Positions 39,250-42,342 of a stretch of DNA of 42,342 nt are shown here, in pieces. The translations under genes were made by a program, and so were the position numbers. Under the pieces are notes generated by a model. The model made no database searches, was not told the origin of the DNA, and was given only the letters and a program-made list of their open reading frames with translations. The first letter of the stretch is position 1; every line of letters begins with the position of its first letter. This DNA comes from Candidatus Woesearchaeota archaeon (GTDB lineage: Archaea; Nanobdellota; Nanobdellia; Woesearchaeales; UBA10200), in NCBI GenBank assembly GCA_016180275.1, contig JACPBN010000007.1, forward strand, positions 1 to 42,342, written 5' to 3'.

Positions 39250-40617
39250 CTACTTCTTCCCGTCAACGTAATACTCTACCAGCTGCTTAACTGCTCTTAC
39301 TGCGCTTTCTGGGAAAGTAAAGCAAGGCACTCCGTTCTCTTCCAAAGATTTGCGCAAGGTCATCGTAAATTCGCCACCTGTAGAAACACATACAATTGGC
39401 TTCTTTCTCAGCTCGTCAAATTCAGAAATGATATCAACAATGTCTGGAGTGATCAAAGGCGTCTGCATCAGAACAAGCACGATTATGATATCTACATTAC
39501 TGTCATTCAAAGCTGCGTCAATCGCCAATCTGTATCTCTCAGTTGTCGCATCTCCTACTAAATCCATTGGGTTGCTGACAACAACTATAGGCGGAAATAC
39601 TTTGCGCAATTCTTTTTTCTTTTTCTCATCCATCTGCGCAAGAGCTAGATTATTATTAACTATAGCGTCTGTTGTAATTATGCCATAGCCTCCGCCGTTA
39701 GTGATTATCTGGACTCTATTTCCTTCTGGCTCAACAGCTTTTTCCAATATTCTTGCTGCATTAAACATTTCTTCCAAAGAAGCAGCGTGGATTATGCCAA
39801 CCTGTCTGAACATCCCAGAGTAAATTGCTGCATTGCCTGCTAAGCTGCCTGTATGGCTCAAAGTAGCCTTGCTGCCTGCCTCTGTTATGCCGCCTTTAAT
39901 TGCAATTACTGGCTTTTTTTTTGTGACATGCTTAGCTACTTCTATGAATTTCTTGCCACGATTTATTCCTTCAACATATAAACAGACAACTTTTGTTTCT
40001 TCATCATTGCCTAAATATTCTAAAATATCTGCTTCATCAAGATTCAGTGCATTTCCATAGCTGATGACTTTTGCAAAACCATAGCCTTCGGTTGTTGCCA
40101 GGTCTAAAATAGTGGAAGCGATTGCACCTGACTGACATGCAAAGCTTATGCTGCCTGGCTTTGGGCGTTTCATGCGATAACGTGGCAGGAATAATGTATC
40201 TAATTTAGTGTAAGTATCTAATGTTCCCAAACAATTTGGGCCGATGATTTTTATTTTGTATTTGTCTAGCAATTTTACTAGTTTTTCTTCTAACTTAAAA
40301 TTACCAATTTCTCTAAAGCCAGCTGTTATCATCACTACGTCTTTAATTCCTTTCTTGCCGCAATGCTCTATTGCTTGCAAAGAAATCTCTGCAGGAACAC
40401 AGCAAACAGCCAATTCAACAGGCTCTTTAATATCAAGAACTGATTTATAGCTGCGGTAATTCAGAACCCTGTCTGCATTAGGATTTACAATATAGATTTT
40501 GCCAGGATAATGCCCGTCAAGAAGATTTCTAAAGACAACATGGCCTATCTTATTAGGATTCTTGCTTACTCCTATGATTGCAATGCTTTTTGCCTTGAAA
40601 AACTTGGTTAAATCCAC
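39250..40617 (-). CDS. Acyl-CoA synthetase (ADP-forming), alpha subunit
   Basis: The 455-aa protein has a CoA-binding domain (~1-130: KSIAIIGVSKNPNKIGHVVFRNLL), a succinyl-CoA-ligase-like domain (~150-285) with SFACQSGAIASTILDLA and the phospho-histidine motif SHTGSLAG, and a third domain (~295-455: NRVQIITNGGGYGIITTDAI, VSNPMDLVGDAT). The enzyme converts acetyl- or other acyl-CoA, ADP and phosphate to acid, CoA and ATP, the main substrate-level phosphorylation of fermentative archaea. The beta subunit is encoded separately and divergently at 40903. The length is normal for an alpha subunit. Confidence 0.92.
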   Translation of the reverse strand: MDLTKFFKAKSIAIIGVSKNPNKIGHVVFRNLLDGHYPGKIYIVNPNADRVLNYRSYKSVLDIKEPVELAVCCVPAEISLQAIEHCGKKGIKDVVMITAGFREIGNFKLEEKLVKLLDKYKIKIIGPNCLGTLDTYTKLDTLFLPRYRMKRPKPGSISFACQSGAIASTILDLATTEGYGFAKVISYGNALNLDEADILEYLGNDEETKVVCLYVEGINRGKKFIEVAKHVTKKKPVIAIKGGITEAGSKATLSHTGSLAGNAAIYSGMFRQVGIIHAASLEEMFNAARILEKAVEPEGNRVQIITNGGGYGIITTDAIVNNNLALAQMDEKKKKELRKVFPPIVVVSNPMDLVGDATTERYRLAIDAALNDSNVDIIIVLVLMQTPLITPDIVDIISEFDELRKKPIVCVSTGGEFTMTLRKSLEENGVPCFTFPESAVRAVKQLVEYYVDGKK

Positions 40618-40902
40618 AGATAACCTCTTTTCTTACTGCTTAAAGTTGTTTTATACTCCACCGCAATTATTTTTCTGAATTTTCTGCGGTTTAATAACAC
40701 GCAACCATAATGCTAAGTCCGAAATTTTGCCTGCTGTTGCGTATATTAGATATTTTGTATGTATTTGAGTGAGATAGTATATACCAGTATATTCACATAT
40801 CTCTCTTAATAAAAATTAAGATAGGCTATTATATAAATATTATGGAAGAGAAAAAATCCTAAAACATACTATTATTTATATTACCAATACTTAACTTTTT
40901 TA
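40618..40902. promoter_or_regulatory. Divergent promoter region of the acyl-CoA synthetase genes
   Basis: The 285-nt stretch has no supported gene. TATA-like sequences for the beta gene (TTTATATTACC, ~40875) lie about 25-30 nt before the ATG at 40903, implying a leaderless transcript. AT-rich TATATA-type words near 40780 could serve the alpha gene. A seven-codon ATG frame at 40842 is too short to call. Confidence 0.4.
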
Positions 40903-41592
40903 ATGCAATTAAAAAAAGGCATCTACGCAGAGCATGAAGCAGAGCAGTTTCTAGCAAAAAGCTTGCCTGTTGCAGCTTCTTTATTGACAAAAAAGCATGA
41001 GCAAGCTACCGAGTTTATTAAAAAACAAAAGCTTTCTTATCCTGTTGTACTAAAGCTGATTTCTAAACAAGCATTGCATAAGACAGACATCGGCGGAGTG
41101 AAGATTGCAAAAAGTGAGCAGGAGCTTAATGATCATTACAATGAATTACTTGCTGTTTCTAAAAAGAAAAAACTTAAGATTGCAGGAAAGACAGAAGGAA
41201 TATCAGTCCAGGAATTTATTGAAGGCAAGCAATTGCTTGTTGGCATAAAGAAAGATGCAACATTTGGCCATGTCATAGCCTTTGGGTTTGGAGGCATTCT
41301 AGTTGAAGTGATGAAAGATGTTTCTTTCAGAGTCTGCCCAATCGAAGATCATGATGCACAGCAGATGATTGATGAGCTGAAATTGTCTAAGATTCTTTAT
41401 GGTGTAAGAGGAGATAAGCCAGTTGCATTTAAAGAGCTCAAAAATATCTTGATCAAAGCATCTAAGATTGCAGAGAAGAATCCTGAGATCTCTGAGCTGG
41501 ACATTAATCCGCTGATTATCAACTCCGGCTTGGATAGAAAAAATGCCAGTATCGGTATACGAGCTAGCTTCGGCATGAATGGAATAACATAA
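40903..41592 (+). CDS. Acyl-CoA synthetase (ADP-forming), beta subunit, 3' end replaced
   Basis: Residues 1-207 form an ATP-grasp beta subunit: LSYPVVLKLISKQALHKTDIGGVKI, VQEFIEGKQLLVGIKKDATFGHVIAFGFGGILVEVMKDVSFRVCP, ending ISELDINPLIIN. It supplies the nucleotide site for the alpha subunit encoded divergently. Normal members continue for about 15-20 residues of the type 'G..VDARI'; here the frame runs instead into SGLDRKNASIGIRASFGMNG, which is antisense to a bacterial M16 peptidase segment. The true gene is therefore interrupted at about 41513-41525, and the stop at 41590-41592 is not genuine. The break is more likely assembly than biology. Confidence 0.85.
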   Translation: MQLKKGIYAEHEAEQFLAKSLPVAASLLTKKHEQATEFIKKQKLSYPVVLKLISKQALHKTDIGGVKIAKSEQELNDHYNELLAVSKKKKLKIAGKTEGISVQEFIEGKQLLVGIKKDATFGHVIAFGFGGILVEVMKDVSFRVCPIEDHDAQQMIDELKLSKILYGVRGDKPVAFKELKNILIKASKIAEKNPEISELDINPLIINSGLDRKNASIGIRASFGMNGIT

Positions 41593-42342
41593 GCCTTGGC
41601 GTTCACGCACTCGAATAAATAACCGAGAGCTCATATTACCGCCTAAAATAATTGCCAGCACTTGGGCGGCCGGTAACCACGGGTGATGATACGGATACGC
41701 CACCAAACCTAAACCGAGCTGGGTTTGCTGGGTATCTTTGTGACGATACACGATGGTTGACTGACGCTGCGATTGACTAAATGGCTTCGGACGCAAACGC
41801 CGGTGCGGTTGTGTATAATTACCAAAATAACGCCGCGCCAACGCCAGTGTATTATGTGGCACATTACCAGCGATCACAAGCTGCATGGTACTAGGCCGAT
41901 AATGCTGCTGCATAAATCGAAAAAAGGCCTGGCGAGGTAAATGAGTAATATTGGGTTTTGGTCCGGCAATATCGTATCCCAGTGGATGGTGTTCGCCAAA
42001 TACTCCCATTTCTAAAACCGTATCCAAGTGCATCAGAGGATTATCTTGATACATGTTAATTTCCTCTACAATCACTCCCCGTTCGCGTTCAATTTCTTTA
42101 GGGTCAAACACTGAATGAAATAACATGTCCGATAATAAATCGAGAGCCAGTTCAGTATGTTGGTTAGCTAACTTAATATAATACAAAGTATGGTCTTTAG
42201 CAGTATAGGCATTGTATTCGGCTCCCACGCTATCAAGCGCCTTGGAAATATCCAGAGTGGTGGGACGCCGGGTAGTACCCTTAAACATCAAGTGTTCTAA
42301 AAAATGGGAAATGCCATTATTGACTTTGGTTTCATAGCGTGA
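41516..42342 (-). CDS. M16-family zinc peptidase, partial at both ends, foreign segment
   Basis: The reading enters at 42342 (no start codon in the window) and carries the inverted zinc motif HFLEH (42292-42306) in NNGISHFLEHLMFKGT. It continues with YNAYTAKDHTLYYIKL, IERERGVIVEEINMYQDNPLMHLD, and RVRERQGLCYSIHAEASSYTDTG, the M16 domain signatures, to QAGVD. M16 peptidases degrade or process peptides. The homology stops at ~41516, after which the open frame is antisense to the acyl-CoA synthetase gene (to 41299). Base and codon use differ from the rest, and the closest type seems to be bacterial (possibly CPR/Patescibacteria). Confidence 0.82.

Noticed and set aside
41299..42291. A single 330-aa minus-strand gene
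   Set aside because: Only its first part is M16 peptidase; the last ~72 residues are antisense to the acyl-CoA synthetase beta gene, so the frame crosses a chimeric join.
1..42342. CRISPR arrays
   Set aside because: No regularly spaced direct repeats with unique spacers and no cas-like genes were seen.

Overview
The window looks like an AT-rich DPANN-type archaeal genome fragment, probably Woesearchaeota- or Pacearchaeota-like; the lineage is inferred from gene content only. Evidence for an archaeon: TATA boxes about 25 nt before start codons (several genes look leaderless), a tRNA intron with a bulge-helix-bulge splice motif, archaeal SecD/SecF, ADP-forming acyl-CoA synthetase subunits, a XerA-like recombinase, and many small zinc-ribbon and winged-helix proteins. 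The last ~830 bases do not fit: they encode part of a bacterial-type M16 peptidase, look more GC-rich, and begin inside the 3' end of the acyl-CoA synthetase beta gene. This is probably a chimeric join.

Layout. 1-3000: hairpin DNA, a RelE-type toxin with a convergent 50-aa antitoxin candidate, tRNA-Leu(CAA) with a T-loop intron plus two decayed tRNA copies, and a tyrosine recombinase. 3000-9120 (minus strand): paired small 4-TM transporters, secD, secF (His-rich N-terminus) and pyrG. 9461-17756 (plus): a complex I / group 4 hydrogenase-like operon (HyfB, HyfC, HyfE, HyfF, fused HyfG and HyfI homologues). 17800-24200: M50 protease, FKBP isomerase, SIMPL protein, methyltransferase, an anchored protein and a lipoprotein. 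24200-29750: GbsR/MarR-like regulator and a MacB-like ABC system. 29850-37800: MgtC-like protein, ICMT-like methyltransferase, several proteins of unknown function, tRNA-Thr(CGT), zinc-ribbon proteins, and a pseudogene with an in-frame TGA. 37826-38980: nucleotidyltransferase/HEPN-like pair bracketed by operator-like repeats. 39250-41592: ADP-forming acyl-CoA synthetase alpha and beta genes, divergent.

Two things stand out. First, three intergenic elements of about 200 nt (3885-4085, 18733-18926, 27079-27280) share two conserved sequence boxes and a closing double helix. The helix changes sequence between copies but stays paired, which suggests an undescribed structured RNA family; a fourth element (22106-22305) shares the closing architecture with a different core. 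Second, the hydrogenase-like operon has lost every recognisable [NiFe] ligand in its large subunit and all four [4Fe-4S] ligands in its small subunit, while the antiporter-like subunits keep their membrane Lys/Glu motifs. That suggests an ion-translocating complex without redox cofactors.

All family calls come from reading the sequence; no search or folding program was run.
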